Of a stretch of 64,000 bases of DNA, positions 48,391 to 57,662 are shown one piece after another. Position 1 is the first letter of the stretch. Each line of letters starts with the position of its first letter. The stretch comes from Accumulibacter sp. (GTDB taxonomy: Bacteria > Pseudomonadota > Gammaproteobacteria > Burkholderiales > Rhodocyclaceae): NCBI GenBank assembly GCA_024235695.1, contig JACKLX010000002.1:226518-290517 (forward strand). The letters are read 5' to 3'. The position numbers and the translations under genes were made by a program. A model generated the notes under the pieces. It was not told where the DNA came from. It did not search any database and worked only from the letters and a program-made list of their open reading frames with translations.

Positions 48391-49176
48391 CTACTTCAGC
48401 AGCCGGCGACGCGTCAGCGCGGTGGCGATGCAGAAGCAGGCGCCGGCGATTGCCAGCAGCGCCGCCAGGTGCGCCAGCGCATCGTCCGGCAGCTGCCCGA
48501 GCAGCAGCGGTCGCGCGAGCTGCACGGCGTGCGCCAGTGGCAGCCAGCCGGCGATCGTCTGGACCACCGCCGGCAAGCGCTCGGTCGGAAAGAAGACGCC
48601 CGACAGCAGCAGCATCGGCGTGATGAACAGCGTGAAGTAATACATGAAGAACTCGTACGACGGCGCCAGCGCGCAGACGATCAGCCCGAGCGCGGCGAAA
48701 GCCAGGCCGGTGACGAAGATCAGCGGCACGATCCACAGCGCCAGTGGCGAAGCCGCCAGCCCGAGGAGGGCGACGACCAGCAGGATCGCGCCGCCGGAAA
48801 GCAGGCTCTTGCTGGCCGCCCAGACCAGTTCGCCGGTCAGCACGTGATCAAGCGAGAGCGGCGTATTGAGTATCGCGTCCCAGGTCTTCTGGACATGCAT
48901 CCGTGAAAACGCCGAGTACAGTGCCTCGAAGGTCGCCGCGTTCATGGTGCTGGCGACGACCGTGCCGGCGGCCAGAAACTGCACGTAGCCGACGCCCTGC
49001 ACCGCCGGCAGCAGGCCGCCGAGGCCGTAACCCAGGCCGAGCATGTAGATCAGCGGGTCGGCGAGGTTGCCGAGCAGCGAAGGAAATGCCAGTTTGCGCC
49101 AGACCAGGAAATTGCGCTGCCACACCGGCAGCCAGCGCAGGCCTGGGCGGGGCAGGGCGAAGCAGCTGCCGCGCAT
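48391..49176 (-). CDS. ABC-2 type transporter permease (NodJ-like)
   Basis: 261 residues, six predicted membrane helices. Starts WQRNFLVWRKLAFPSLLGNL, then DPLIYMLGLGYGLG, TMNAATFEALYSAFSRM and ITPMLLLSGVFFPTERLP, matching the NodJ/ABC-2 family. Pairs with the ATPase encoded just before it. Substrate unknown: relatives export lipo-oligosaccharides or drugs. Confidence 0.88.
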   Translation of the reverse strand: MRGSCFALPRPGLRWLPVWQRNFLVWRKLAFPSLLGNLADPLIYMLGLGYGLGGLLPAVQGVGYVQFLAAGTVVASTMNAATFEALYSAFSRMHVQKTWDAILNTPLSLDHVLTGELVWAASKSLLSGGAILLVVALLGLAASPLALWIVPLIFVTGLAFAALGLIVCALAPSYEFFMYYFTLFITPMLLLSGVFFPTERLPAVVQTIAGWLPLAHAVQLARPLLLGQLPDDALAHLAALLAIAGACFCIATALTRRRLLK

Positions 49177-49179
49177 CGC

Positions 49180-50142
49180 TCAGTCGCGCAGGTCGCGGCC
49201 GGTCAGCTTGAGGAAAACGTCCTCGAGGCTGGCCGCACGATGGACGTAACGCAGGCCGCTGTTGGTCGCCTCGTCGGCCAGCGCGGCGAGCAGCGGCGCC
49301 GGCTCGCGGCAGTAGAAGAACGCCGTGTCGCCGGCCACTTCGAGGCGCTCGCCGAGGTCGTGGTGGCTGGCCGCCCAGCGTCCGACATCGTCGCCGAAGA
49401 CCTCGATGACCTGTGGCTCGATGTGCCCGGCGATCAGCGCGCGCGGCGCGCCTTCGGCCATCACCCGGCCGTGGTCGAGAATCGCCAGCTGGTCGCAGAG
49501 GCGCTCGGCCTCGTCCATGAAGTGGGTGGTCAGGATCAGCGTCTTGCCCTGCGCCATCAGACGCTTCAGACGATCCCAGATCAGGTGACGGGCCTGCGGG
49601 TCGAGGCCGGTCGTCGGTTCGTCGAGGAAGACGATGTCCGGGTCATTGACCAGCGCGCGGGCCAGCGTCAGGCGGCGCTTCATGCCGCCGGAGAGCGACG
49701 GGATCGGCGCCGACGCCTTGCCGCTCAGGCCGGCAAAGTCGAGCAGTGCCGGGATGCGCGAACGAATCGTCGCGTCGGCGATGCCGAAGTAGCGACCATA
49801 GACCAGCAGGTTTTCGCTGCAGGTGAAATCGGGATCGAGGTTGTCGAACTGCGGCACGACGCCGACTCGTCGGCGAGCCGCCTGCGCCCCGGCCGGAACC
49901 GGGTGGCCGCCGAGAACGATCTCGCCGGCGTCCGGCCTGGTCAGCCCGAGGCAACAGCGCAGGGTCGTCGTCTTGCCGGCGCCGTTCGGCCCGAGCAGCC
50001 CGAAGCAGCTTGCCGTTGGCACCGCGAAGTCGACGCCGGCGACCACCGCCTGGCCGTCGTAGGCCTTGTACAGGCCGCTGACCTGCAGCGCCGTGTCGGT
50101 TAGCGTGACCGGCCGCGCGCTGGCGGCGCTCAGTGCCGCCAT
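49180..50142 (-). CDS. ABC transporter ATP-binding protein (NodI-like)
   Basis: 320 residues from ATG at 50142, overlapping the hydrolase gene by 13 nt. Walker [20 protein letters not shown], signature [15 protein letters not shown], Walker [18 protein letters not shown]-loop [15 protein letters not shown]-terminal domain of about 80 residues typical of NodI-type ATPases. Powers the permease encoded 3 nt after it. Confidence 0.92.
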   Translation of the reverse strand: MAALSAASARPVTLTDTALQVSGLYKAYDGQAVVAGVDFAVPTASCFGLLGPNGAGKTTTLRCCLGLTRPDAGEIVLGGHPVPAGAQAARRRVGVVPQFDNLDPDFTCSENLLVYGRYFGIADATIRSRIPALLDFAGLSGKASAPIPSLSGGMKRRLTLARALVNDPDIVFLDEPTTGLDPQARHLIWDRLKRLMAQGKTLILTTHFMDEAERLCDQLAILDHGRVMAEGAPRALIAGHIEPQVIEVFGDDVGRWAASHHDLGERLEVAGDTAFFYCREPAPLLAALADEATNSGLRYVHRAASLEDVFLKLTGRDLRD

Positions 50143-50768
50143 GCGCGACTGACGATCTCGCGGATGACGTGCAGGCGGCGGTGAAAGAAGTGGTCGGCGC
50201 CGGGGACGACGATCACCGGCAACTCCAGCGGCTTCGCCCATTCGATGACGTTGGCCAGCGGCACGGTGGTGTCCTCGGAACCGTGGATGACGATGGTGTC
50301 GCCGGGGACGGCCTTGGTGTGGTAGCGGCGCGCACCTTCGACGAAACCCGAGGCGGTGCCGACCAGGACCAGCCGCTGCGCCGGATGGCCGGCTTCGAGC
50401 AGCGCCTCGGCGACGCGGGTCTGGACGTAGGCGCCGAACGAGAAACCGGCCAGGGCGATCGGCAGGTTGCCGTAGCGACACCTGGCTTCGGCGAGCACCG
50501 CCAGCAGGTCCTCGGTCTCGCCGCGGCCGTCGTCGTGCGTTCCCTCGGTCTGGCCGATGCCGCGGAAATTCGGCCGCAGCGCCACGTAGTCGAGATGGTT
50601 GAAGGTCCGCGCCAGGGTCTGCACGACCTTGTTGCTGTTGCCGCCGCCGAACAAGGGGTGCGGGTGGCCGATCATCGCAATGCCGCGCGGCGCGCCGGGA
50701 TTCTCGACGATCAACTCGATCTTGCCGACCGGCCCGTCGATCAGCAGCTGCTCCGGGGTGATTTTCAT
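50130..50768 (-). CDS. Alpha/beta hydrolase, COG2945-type
   Basis: 212 residues from ATG at 50768 ([20 protein letters not shown]). [20 protein letters not shown], the nucleophile elbow LAGFSFGAY (Ser about 107), [10 protein letters not shown] with the Asp and [10 protein letters not shown] with the His complete the triad. Cytoplasmic; substrate unknown. First gene of the exporter operon. Confidence 0.85.
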   Translation of the reverse strand: MKITPEQLLIDGPVGKIELIVENPGAPRGIAMIGHPHPLFGGGNSNKVVQTLARTFNHLDYVALRPNFRGIGQTEGTHDDGRGETEDLLAVLAEARCRYGNLPIALAGFSFGAYVQTRVAEALLEAGHPAQRLVLVGTASGFVEGARRYHTKAVPGDTIVIHGSEDTTVPLANVIEWAKPLELPVIVVPGADHFFHRRLHVIREIVSRAWRH

Positions 50769-50874
50769 CGCTTGGCATACCTTTCGCTGAATTCTCGGCA
50801 AAGAGCGCCATCCTTGCCGTGCGGCTCGCGCCGCGGTTCTTCCGGTGGCCGGCGCAGGCGGCTGTTCAGGGGAT

Positions 50875-51183
50875 TCAGATGCGCAGCCGGTCGACGACGC
50901 GGCCGTGTACCAGGTGTTCCTGGATGATTTCCTCGATGTCTTCGGTGTCGACGTAGCTGTACCACACCTCCTCGGGATAGACCACCAGCACCGGCCCGCT
51001 GTCGCAGCGGTCGAGGCAGCCGGCCTTGTTGATCCGCACCTTGCCGACGCCCTTGAGCTTCAGTTCGCCGATCCGGTCCTTGGCGTAGGTCTGCGCAGCG
51101 GTCGCACCGGCGTTGTTGCAGCAGGTCTCGCCCGGCGCACGCTGGTTGCAACAGAAAAAGACGTGATGCTTGAAATAGCTCAT
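50875..51183 (-). CDS. Thioredoxin-like [2Fe-2S] ferredoxin
   Basis: 102 residues from ATG at 51183, GGAAGGAG upstream. HHVFFCCNQRAPGETCCNNA and KAGCLDRCDSGPVLVVYPE give the four to six cysteines of this family (cluster bound in a thioredoxin-like fold). Electron carrier with unknown partner; 106 nt upstream of the hydrolase start, so it may belong to the same operon. Confidence 0.88.
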   Translation of the reverse strand: MSYFKHHVFFCCNQRAPGETCCNNAGATAAQTYAKDRIGELKLKGVGKVRINKAGCLDRCDSGPVLVVYPEEVWYSYVDTEDIEEIIQEHLVHGRVVDRLRI

Positions 51184-51387
51184 GCGAAGAAGCTCCTTCC
51201 CTGGTTGGCGGGCTACGGCGGTCGATTCTAACGCCGATTCGGGCGCCGCAGACGCTGCGGCGGGTGCCGCGCTCGCCGAGCCTTCGGGACGCTGGCCGGC
51301 AATCGGGTAGAATGCACGCTTTCCCTTTCCGACCGAAGCCTGCGATCCCGCCGCCGCGCCGCCGCAGGCGCCACCCGTGAAGGCCCG

Positions 51388-52467
51388 ATGAGTATCTGCG
51401 ACGACCCTTTCGTCATTCTTGGCGTCAGCCCCGAGACATCGGCGGCCGAGGTCAAGCGCGCCTACCGGCGGTTGGTCATGCACTGGCACCCGGATCGCAA
51501 CCCGTCGGCGACTGCCGAGGCCGAGTTCAAGCGCGTGCACGCCGCTTACGAGCTGTTTCTCGACCCGCAGCGGCTGGCCGCGTGGCGGGAGGCGCAGCTC
51601 GCCCGTTCCGCGAAGGAAGGTCGCCGTCCGGCCGGCGAAGCGGCCGGCCCGGATGGCGGCGAGGCGGCCGGCGCAGGCCGTGGCGACGACCTGACGCTGG
51701 AGCTGACGCTGACCCTGGAGGAAGCGGCGCTCGGTTGCCGCAAGACGGTCGATCTGGTGCACCGCGTCGCTTGCGGCAAGTGTCGCGCCAGCGGCCGTGT
51801 GCAGCACCGCAATTCGCTTCCCTGTCACCGCTGCAGCGGCTGCGGTCGGGTCGCCCGACGACCTGGCGGAACCAGCGTCTGTACCGGCTGCGGTGGTCGT
51901 GGCTATCTGCGCGAGAGCGATTGCCCGGATTGTACCGGCAGTGGCTGGCTGCCCGAGTCACGGACGCTGGCGGTCACCGTGCCGCCGGGCCTGCTCGACG
52001 GCGAGCGCCTGCGCCTCGCTCGCCAGGCGCCGCTGCCGCCGGGCGGCGGCGACGGCAAGGCCGGCGACCTGTATCTCGAGATCCGCCTCGCCGCGCATCC
52101 GCTGTTTGTCCTGCGCGGGCGCGACGTCCATTGCCAGGTGCCGGTGAGCATCTATCGCCTGCTCTGCGGCGGGCGCATCGAAGTGCCCAGCCTGAGCGGC
52201 ACGACGACGCTCGAACTGTCGCCGGAGCCGCCGCAAGCGCTCGAGTATCGCCTGCCCGGGCTGGGTTTCCCGAACAAGCGGCGCAGTGCTGCCGGCGACC
52301 TGGTGCTGCAACTGCAGAGCGTTTACCCGGCGAGCGTCAGGCCCAAGGACGTCGAACTGCTCGAGCGACTGGAAGTACGGCTGAGCAGCGATCTCGAGCG
52401 ACGCGCGCCGACGCTGGCGGCCTGGGAAGAGCAGCTGCGCGCGCGCCGCAACCCGGCCAGCGCCTGA
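51388..52467 (+). CDS. DnaJ-like co-chaperone with zinc-finger domain
   Basis: 359 residues; ATG 51388. J domain residues 5-60 with HPD at 34-36 (YRRLVMHWHPDRNPS). No clear Gly/Phe region; a zinc-finger domain follows with CGKCRASG, CHRCSGCG, CTGCGG and CPDCTGSG (four CxxC units), then the C-terminal substrate-binding domains (DLYLEIRLAAHPLFVLRGRD). Shorter than DnaJ itself and not next to dnaK, so it is a paralogue. The regular chaperone DnaJ must lie elsewhere. Confidence 0.85.
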   Translation: MSICDDPFVILGVSPETSAAEVKRAYRRLVMHWHPDRNPSATAEAEFKRVHAAYELFLDPQRLAAWREAQLARSAKEGRRPAGEAAGPDGGEAAGAGRGDDLTLELTLTLEEAALGCRKTVDLVHRVACGKCRASGRVQHRNSLPCHRCSGCGRVARRPGGTSVCTGCGGRGYLRESDCPDCTGSGWLPESRTLAVTVPPGLLDGERLRLARQAPLPPGGGDGKAGDLYLEIRLAAHPLFVLRGRDVHCQVPVSIYRLLCGGRIEVPSLSGTTTLELSPEPPQALEYRLPGLGFPNKRRSAAGDLVLQLQSVYPASVRPKDVELLERLEVRLSSDLERRAPTLAAWEEQLRARRNPASA

Positions 52468-52468
52468 C

Positions 52469-52490
52469 CGCCGGGCGCCGTCGCCCGGCG
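52469..52490. terminator. Bidirectional hairpin between convergent genes
   Basis: Nine-bp perfect stem (cgccgggcg / cgcccggcg) with loop ccgt, fitting exactly into the 25 nt between the stop of the J-domain gene and the stop of the VanZ-like gene. Confidence 0.65.
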
Positions 52491-52492
52491 CC

Positions 52493-53599
52493 TCACAGGC
52501 GGCGACCGAGGGCGGTCAGATAGGGCAGGGCGAGGAAAGGCCACAGACTGGCGATCCAGCGCGTCAGGCCATTGAAGTTGAGGAAGTGTCCCTGGCGCCA
52601 GGTCGCCAGGGCGGCTTCCGAGTAAGGGTTGGGCGGCGTCAGATTGACCAGCGCGGTGCCGGCCATCAGCGCCACTCCGGCCAGCGCGATGCGGATCGCC
52701 GCCGGCAGCAGCAACAGCAGTGACAGCAGCACGGCACCGATCCACAGGCCGAGCCGGGCTCCCGGCGTCAGCCAGACCAGCGCCTCCTGCGGTGCCACCA
52801 GGACAGCGGCAGCGAGCGTCCTGATCGCCAGCGCCAGGACGAAGAAGGCGATCAGGATCAGGTGCGGATAGGTCCGGTCGGTGAGCAGGGTGCGGGCAAA
52901 AAGACCGATCACCACCGTATTGCAGACGATGACGCCGGTTTCGAGCATGACGAAGGCCGGCGCGGCGTAGGGCAGGGCCGGCGTCAGGCCGAGGACCTGG
53001 CGCAGGTCGCCGACGCCGAACAGCAGCGTTTCCGGCGAGAGCTGCGTCAGCAGCCACATGCCGAGCAGCACCAGGCCGGGTTCGGCGTGCGGAATCGGCG
53101 CCAGCAACTGTTGCTGCAGGCGAGCCATGCGTCTGAGGATCGCCTGGCCGCTCCACACCGCGATCACCGCGCCGATCGCCGTGCCAGCGGCGTTGCACGC
53201 CAGATCGAGATTCGACGGAACGCGCGCCGGCAGCCAGTTCTGCAGGCATTCCAGCGCCGCGCTGAGCAGGCTGCCAAGCAGCAGCGCGGCCAGCGCAGCC
53301 GACCAGCGGCCGAGCCGTCGGCGCAGCGTCAGCGCCAGCAGGAAGCCGAGCGGCAGGTAGGCGACGACGTTCACTGCCAGGTCGAAGCCCGTCCAGTAGC
53401 GCGGCCAGGCGGCGTAGAGGAACTCCAGCGGAGCGATCCCCAGGTCGCGCCAGTTGGCGAAGGGGTACAGGCTGGCGTAGCCGATCAGCACCACGTAGGC
53501 GAGCGCCAGATAGAGTGGCAGCAGCGTCGGCCGGGAAGGCAGCGGTGGCGCTGACGGGTCGTCCGCCGGCACGGGCAGGGTGGGCTGGGCTTGCTCCAT
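52493..53599 (-). CDS. VanZ-like membrane protein
   Basis: 368 residues, about ten predicted membrane helices. The VanZ-type core is LIGYASLYPFANWRD, DLAVNVVAYLPLGFLLALTL and LECLQNWLPARVPSNLDLAC-NAAG. Named after a teicoplanin-resistance protein but mostly of unknown role. The longer upstream frame is not needed. Confidence 0.8.
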   Translation of the reverse strand: MEQAQPTLPVPADDPSAPPLPSRPTLLPLYLALAYVVLIGYASLYPFANWRDLGIAPLEFLYAAWPRYWTGFDLAVNVVAYLPLGFLLALTLRRRLGRWSAALAALLLGSLLSAALECLQNWLPARVPSNLDLACNAAGTAIGAVIAVWSGQAILRRMARLQQQLLAPIPHAEPGLVLLGMWLLTQLSPETLLFGVGDLRQVLGLTPALPYAAPAFVMLETGVIVCNTVVIGLFARTLLTDRTYPHLILIAFFVLALAIRTLAAAVLVAPQEALVWLTPGARLGLWIGAVLLSLLLLLPAAIRIALAGVALMAGTALVNLTPPNPYSEAALATWRQGHFLNFNGLTRWIASLWPFLALPYLTALGRRL

Positions 53600-53723
53600 C
53601 AGGGTGGCGCGGCGCGTGGCAAAGCGGGCATTCTAGCGCCTGCGGGCGATCGCCGCGCCGCCGCAAACCGCTGAGACGCGCGGCAGACAGGCGCGCCGAC
53701 CGGGCGCACGGCGGGGCCGGCGG

Positions 53724-56700
53724 TCAGTTTCCGCGCGGCAGCGAGTCGGGCACACCGAAGCGCTGCCGTTCTGGCCCCGTCAGCTCGCGGCCGACGCGCG
53801 CCGCCACTTCCGTGGCGATTTCGTCGATTGGGCGGCAGGCGTCGCAACGCCACAGCCTGGCCGTCCCGTCGGTGCCGGTGGTCAGCACGGTCTTGCCATC
53901 GGGAGAGAACTGCCCGCTGGTGACCTGTTTCACATGGCCGTACAGGATGCGCAACTGGCGGCCGCTGGCCGCGTCCCACAGGCGCGCGGTGCCGTCGGCG
54001 CTAACGGTGAGTACGGTCTGGCCATCGGGGGAAAAGCCTGCGCTGCCGACCGCACCCCTGTGCTGATGCAGGACGCGCAACTCGCGGCCGCTGGCGGCAT
54101 CCCACAGTCGCGCGGTTTCGTCCCAACTGGCGGTGAGCGCGGTCTTGCCATCGGGGGAGAACTGGCCGCTCACGACGATACCCTCATGGCCGCGCAGGAC
54201 GCGTAACTGGCGGCCGCTGGCCACGTCCCACAGGCGGGCGGTTTCGTCCCAACTGGCGGTGAGCACGGTCTTGCCATCGGGGGAGAACCGGCCGCTCACG
54301 ACGATACCCTCATGACCGCGCAGGACACGTAACTCGCGGCCACTGGCCACGTCCCACAGGCGTGCGGTCTTGTCCCGACTGGCGGTGAGCGCGGTCTGGC
54401 CATCGGCGGAGAACTGGCCGCTCACGACGATACCGTCATGGCCGCGCAGGACGTGCAGCTCGCGGCCGCTGTTCGCGTCCCACAGTCGGGCGGTGTTGTC
54501 CGAGCTGGCGGTGAGCGCGGTCTTGCCATCGGGCGAGAACTGCCCGCTCCCGACCGAATCCTCGTGGCCGCGCAGGACGCGCAACTCGCGGCCGCTGTCC
54601 ACGTCCCACAGACGGGCGGTCTTGTCCGAACTGGCGGTGAGCGCGGTCTTGCCATCGGGGGAGAACTGGCCGCTCACGACGATACCGTCATGGCCGCTCA
54701 GGACGCGTGGCTCGCGGCCGCTTTCCAACTCCCACAGTCGGGCGGTGTTGTCCGAACTGGCGGTGAGCGCGGTCTTGCCATCGGGCGAGAACTGGCCGCT
54801 GGCGACCTCGCCATCATGGCCAAGCAGGACGCGCAGCTCGCGACCGCTGTCCACGTTCCACAGTCGGGCAGTCTTGTCCCGGCTGGCGGTGAGCACGGTC
54901 TTGCCATCGGGGAAGAAGCGGCCGCTCGTGACGGCGCCCTCATGGCCGCGCAGGACGTGTAACTCGCGGCCGCTGTCCAAGTTCCACAGTCGTGTGGTCT
55001 TGTCCACACTGGCGGTGAGCGCACTCGTGCCATCGGCGGAGAACTGGGCGCTCGAGACCGAATCCTCGTGGCCGCGCAGGACGCGAAGCTCGCGGCCGCT
55101 GGCCACGTCCCACAGACGAGCTGTCTTGTCGTCGCTGGCTGAGAGCGCGGTCTTGCCATCGGCGGAGAACTGGGCGCTTCTGACCGAATCCTCGTGGCCG
55201 CGCAGGACGCGTAGCTCGCGGCCGCTGTCCACGTCCCACAGACGGGCGGTGTTGTCCGCACTGGCGGTGAGCGCGGTCTTGCCATCGGCGGAGAACTGCC
55301 CACTCCAGACCGGGCCCTCGTGGCCGCGCAGGACGCGTAGCTCGCGGCCACTGGCCGCGTCCCACAGACGGGCGGTCTTGTCCCAACTGGCGGTGAGGAC
55401 GGTCTTGCCATCGGCGGAGAACTGGGCGCTCGTGACCGAATTCTCGTGGCCGCGCAGGACGCGCAGCTCGCGACCGCGATCCACGTCCCACAGACGGGCG
55501 GTGTTGTCCCAACCGGCGGTGAGCATCGTCCTGCCATCGGGGGAGAACTGGCCGCTGGTGACCGGGCGTTCGTGGCCACGCAGGACGTGCAGCTCGCGGC
55601 CACTGGCCACGTCCCACAGCCGGGCGGTGTTGTCACCACTGGCGGTGAGCACGGTCTTGCCATCGGGCGACGGCGTTGCGACGTCGACGCCGTCGGTATG
55701 TCCGCGCAATACCCGCAGGTAAGGAAAGTCGTAGTCGGCTGCCCGGAGGATCGCGTCGGCCATGGCGGACGGGGCGATCTTGCGGGCCGCCAGGGCCAGC
55801 AGCAGGCTCTGGTCCGGCAGCTCCCTGCCGAGCTTGTCGGCGATCGTCGCCAGCTCGCTGGCGAGCGCGTTGCGGGCGATCTCCTCGGCCCGCTGCCTGG
55901 CCTCCTTGGCCTGGTACCAGGCGACACCCGCGACCAGCACCAGGAGTAGCGCGATCAGGCTGGTCGCGATCGCCAGCCGGCTGCGCCGACGCAGCTTCTC
56001 CACGAACTCCAGCGCCAGCTGCCGCTCCTTTTCCGATCGCTTCAATTCTGCTTCCGCGTGCGCGACCGCCGCCCGCTGCAGTCCGGCTTCGGCCTCGAGG
56101 CGCGCGCTGCGCTCGTCCTCGGCCTGCCGGCGCAGCGTTTCCTCGCGCGCCTTTGCCTCGTTGTGCCGGTCGAGGCTGGACTGGATGTAGCGGTCGACCA
56201 GCGCGTAGGCGGCCGCTCCTGCGTAGCGCGCCGCCCAGGCTTCCGGATGCGCGTGGGTCCGCAGACGATCGCGCCAGCGTTCGGCGCGCTGGCGGTCGTT
56301 TTCGTCGAGCCAGCCGCCGCCTTCCTTCTGCCAGCGGCCGGCACGCTGTCGCCACTCGCGCAGTTCGCCGACATCGACCTCTTCCTCGTCGAGCCACTGG
56401 CGGAACAGTTGCCACTGCCGAAACAGGCTTTCGTGGCTGATGTCGATCAGCTCGTCGTCGGCGATCGGCCGGCCGGCGCGCGGCAGCAAGAAACCAGCGT
56501 CCTCGGCACGGAAGGCGTCGAGTACCGTACGCAGCTCGCCGTGCTCGCTGTCGGGCAGCAAGTGCAGCAGTTCGCGCATGGTCTGCGGCCGGCGCACTTC
56601 GCGGCCTTCGCGCCGCTCGACCAGCGACAGCAGCAGTTGCCGCGCGATCCGGCGTTGCCCGGCGCTCAGGGCCTCGTGGATGGCGCTGGCGTGATTGTCG

Positions 56701-57659
56701 ATGGCATGCGAGAGCAGCGGCCCGCGCGGCATCGCGCGCTCGTCGCCGGCCGTCGCCGGACGATCGGCGCGCGCCGCGCAGATGGTCTCGAAGTCGTCGG
56801 CGTCGATCGCGCTGCGCCCCATCGCCCGGGCGCGTTGCCACATGCGCAGCAGGGCATGCTGGAGAATCGGCAGTTCATCGTCGCCAGCGAGCGCGTTGAT
56901 CATGCGGTTGGCGAGCACCGGGTCGATGCTGCCGCCGACCAGGGTCAGCGGCGAGACGATGACCGACCGGATCTGCTCCGGAGCAAGACGCGGCGTCAGG
57001 TAGAGGCCGCTGTTGATCGCTTCGGGCAGGCCATGGAAGGTGACGCAATTGCCGAGGAAGTCCGAGCGCATGGTCATCACCACGTAGATCGGCAGCGCTT
57101 CGCTGGCCGAGCGCAGGAGCAGGGTGATGAAGCTGTCGGCTTCGTCGGGATTCTTCTGCCGATAGCGGAAGATTTCCTCGAACTGGTCGACCACCAGCAG
57201 CAGCGATTCGCCCGCGAAGTGCTGCGCCTTCTGGCGGTACAGGTCGGCGAGGGCCAGCGGGCTGGTGCCGAGCACGGCGGCCAGCGCCGAGACCGCGGCG
57301 CTGCGATCGACGCAGTCGGCCCAGCGGGCGTCTGCGGTCAGCGCGCGCGCCAGATTGGCCAGCGGCGTATCGCCCGGCTGGAAAGTGCAGATGTTCCAGC
57401 GATGCGGCGGCAGATCGCCGCTGCCAGCCGGCGGATGCAGCGCGCCTCGGTGCAGCGCCGGGATCAGGCCGGCGCGCACCAGAGACGACTTGCCCGAGCC
57501 GGAGGCTCCCAGCACGGCGGTGAAGCGCTGCCGGCTTTCGAGCTTGCGCAAGAGGTCGCGGACCTGCGGTTCGCGACCGAAGAAGAGCAGCGATTCGTTC
57601 TCGGAAAACGGCCGCAGACCGACGTAGGGCGCTGGCAGGGCGAGCCTGATCCGCTTCAT
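53724..57659 (-). CDS. nSTAND1 NTPase with 15 WD40 repeats
   Basis: 1311 residues. Residues about 11-60 are the nSTAND1 start: YVGLRPFSENESLLFFGREP and P-loop GASGSGKSSLVRAGL (51-65); Walker B LLLVVDQFEEIF (153-164). A helical region to about 530, a coiled coil, one membrane-like helix at about 555-577 (IATSLIALLLVLVAGVAWYQ), and then fifteen 42-residue WD repeats (consensus VLRGH--SV-SGQFSPDGKT / ALTASSDNTARLWDV). Fifteen repeats make two seven-bladed propellers plus one. STAND proteins sense a ligand and oligomerise; the WD part would be the sensor. Begins 3 nt after the TIR protein stop, so the pair is one operon. Confidence 0.88.
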   Translation of the reverse strand: MKRIRLALPAPYVGLRPFSENESLLFFGREPQVRDLLRKLESRQRFTAVLGASGSGKSSLVRAGLIPALHRGALHPPAGSGDLPPHRWNICTFQPGDTPLANLARALTADARWADCVDRSAAVSALAAVLGTSPLALADLYRQKAQHFAGESLLLVVDQFEEIFRYRQKNPDEADSFITLLLRSASEALPIYVVMTMRSDFLGNCVTFHGLPEAINSGLYLTPRLAPEQIRSVIVSPLTLVGGSIDPVLANRMINALAGDDELPILQHALLRMWQRARAMGRSAIDADDFETICAARADRPATAGDERAMPRGPLLSHAIDNHASAIHEALSAGQRRIARQLLLSLVERREGREVRRPQTMRELLHLLPDSEHGELRTVLDAFRAEDAGFLLPRAGRPIADDELIDISHESLFRQWQLFRQWLDEEEVDVGELREWRQRAGRWQKEGGGWLDENDRQRAERWRDRLRTHAHPEAWAARYAGAAAYALVDRYIQSSLDRHNEAKAREETLRRQAEDERSARLEAEAGLQRAAVAHAEAELKRSEKERQLALEFVEKLRRRSRLAIATSLIALLLVLVAGVAWYQAKEARQRAEEIARNALASELATIADKLGRELPDQSLLLALAARKIAPSAMADAILRAADYDFPYLRVLRGHTDGVDVATPSPDGKTVLTASGDNTARLWDVASGRELHVLRGHERPVTSGQFSPDGRTMLTAGWDNTARLWDVDRGRELRVLRGHENSVTSAQFSADGKTVLTASWDKTARLWDAASGRELRVLRGHEGPVWSGQFSADGKTALTASADNTARLWDVDSGRELRVLRGHEDSVRSAQFSADGKTALSASDDKTARLWDVASGRELRVLRGHEDSVSSAQFSADGTSALTASVDKTTRLWNLDSGRELHVLRGHEGAVTSGRFFPDGKTVLTASRDKTARLWNVDSGRELRVLLGHDGEVASGQFSPDGKTALTASSDNTARLWELESGREPRVLSGHDGIVVSGQFSPDGKTALTASSDKTARLWDVDSGRELRVLRGHEDSVGSGQFSPDGKTALTASSDNTARLWDANSGRELHVLRGHDGIVVSGQFSADGQTALTASRDKTARLWDVASGRELRVLRGHEGIVVSGRFSPDGKTVLTASWDETARLWDVASGRQLRVLRGHEGIVVSGQFSPDGKTALTASWDETARLWDAASGRELRVLHQHRGAVGSAGFSPDGQTVLTVSADGTARLWDAASGRQLRILYGHVKQVTSGQFSPDGKTVLTTGTDGTARLWRCDACRPIDEIATEVAARVGRELTGPERQRFGVPDSLPRGN
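53840..55722 (-). repeat. 15 tandem 126-bp WD40-coding repeats
   Basis: Inside the STAND gene. Each unit is 126 bp (42 codons). Most units differ at few positions, which points to recent duplication or gene conversion. The repeats also create a long meaningless open frame on the opposite strand. Confidence 0.85.
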
Positions 57660-57662
57660 CGC

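Noticed and set aside
54370-55722. Repetitive 450-residue plus-strand frame
   Set aside because: It is the antisense reading of the WD40-coding repeats, which are long multiples of three and so stay open by chance.
53840-55722. Tandem repeats considered as a CRISPR or satellite array
   Set aside because: Units are 126 bp, in frame, without spacers, and translate into WD40 blades.
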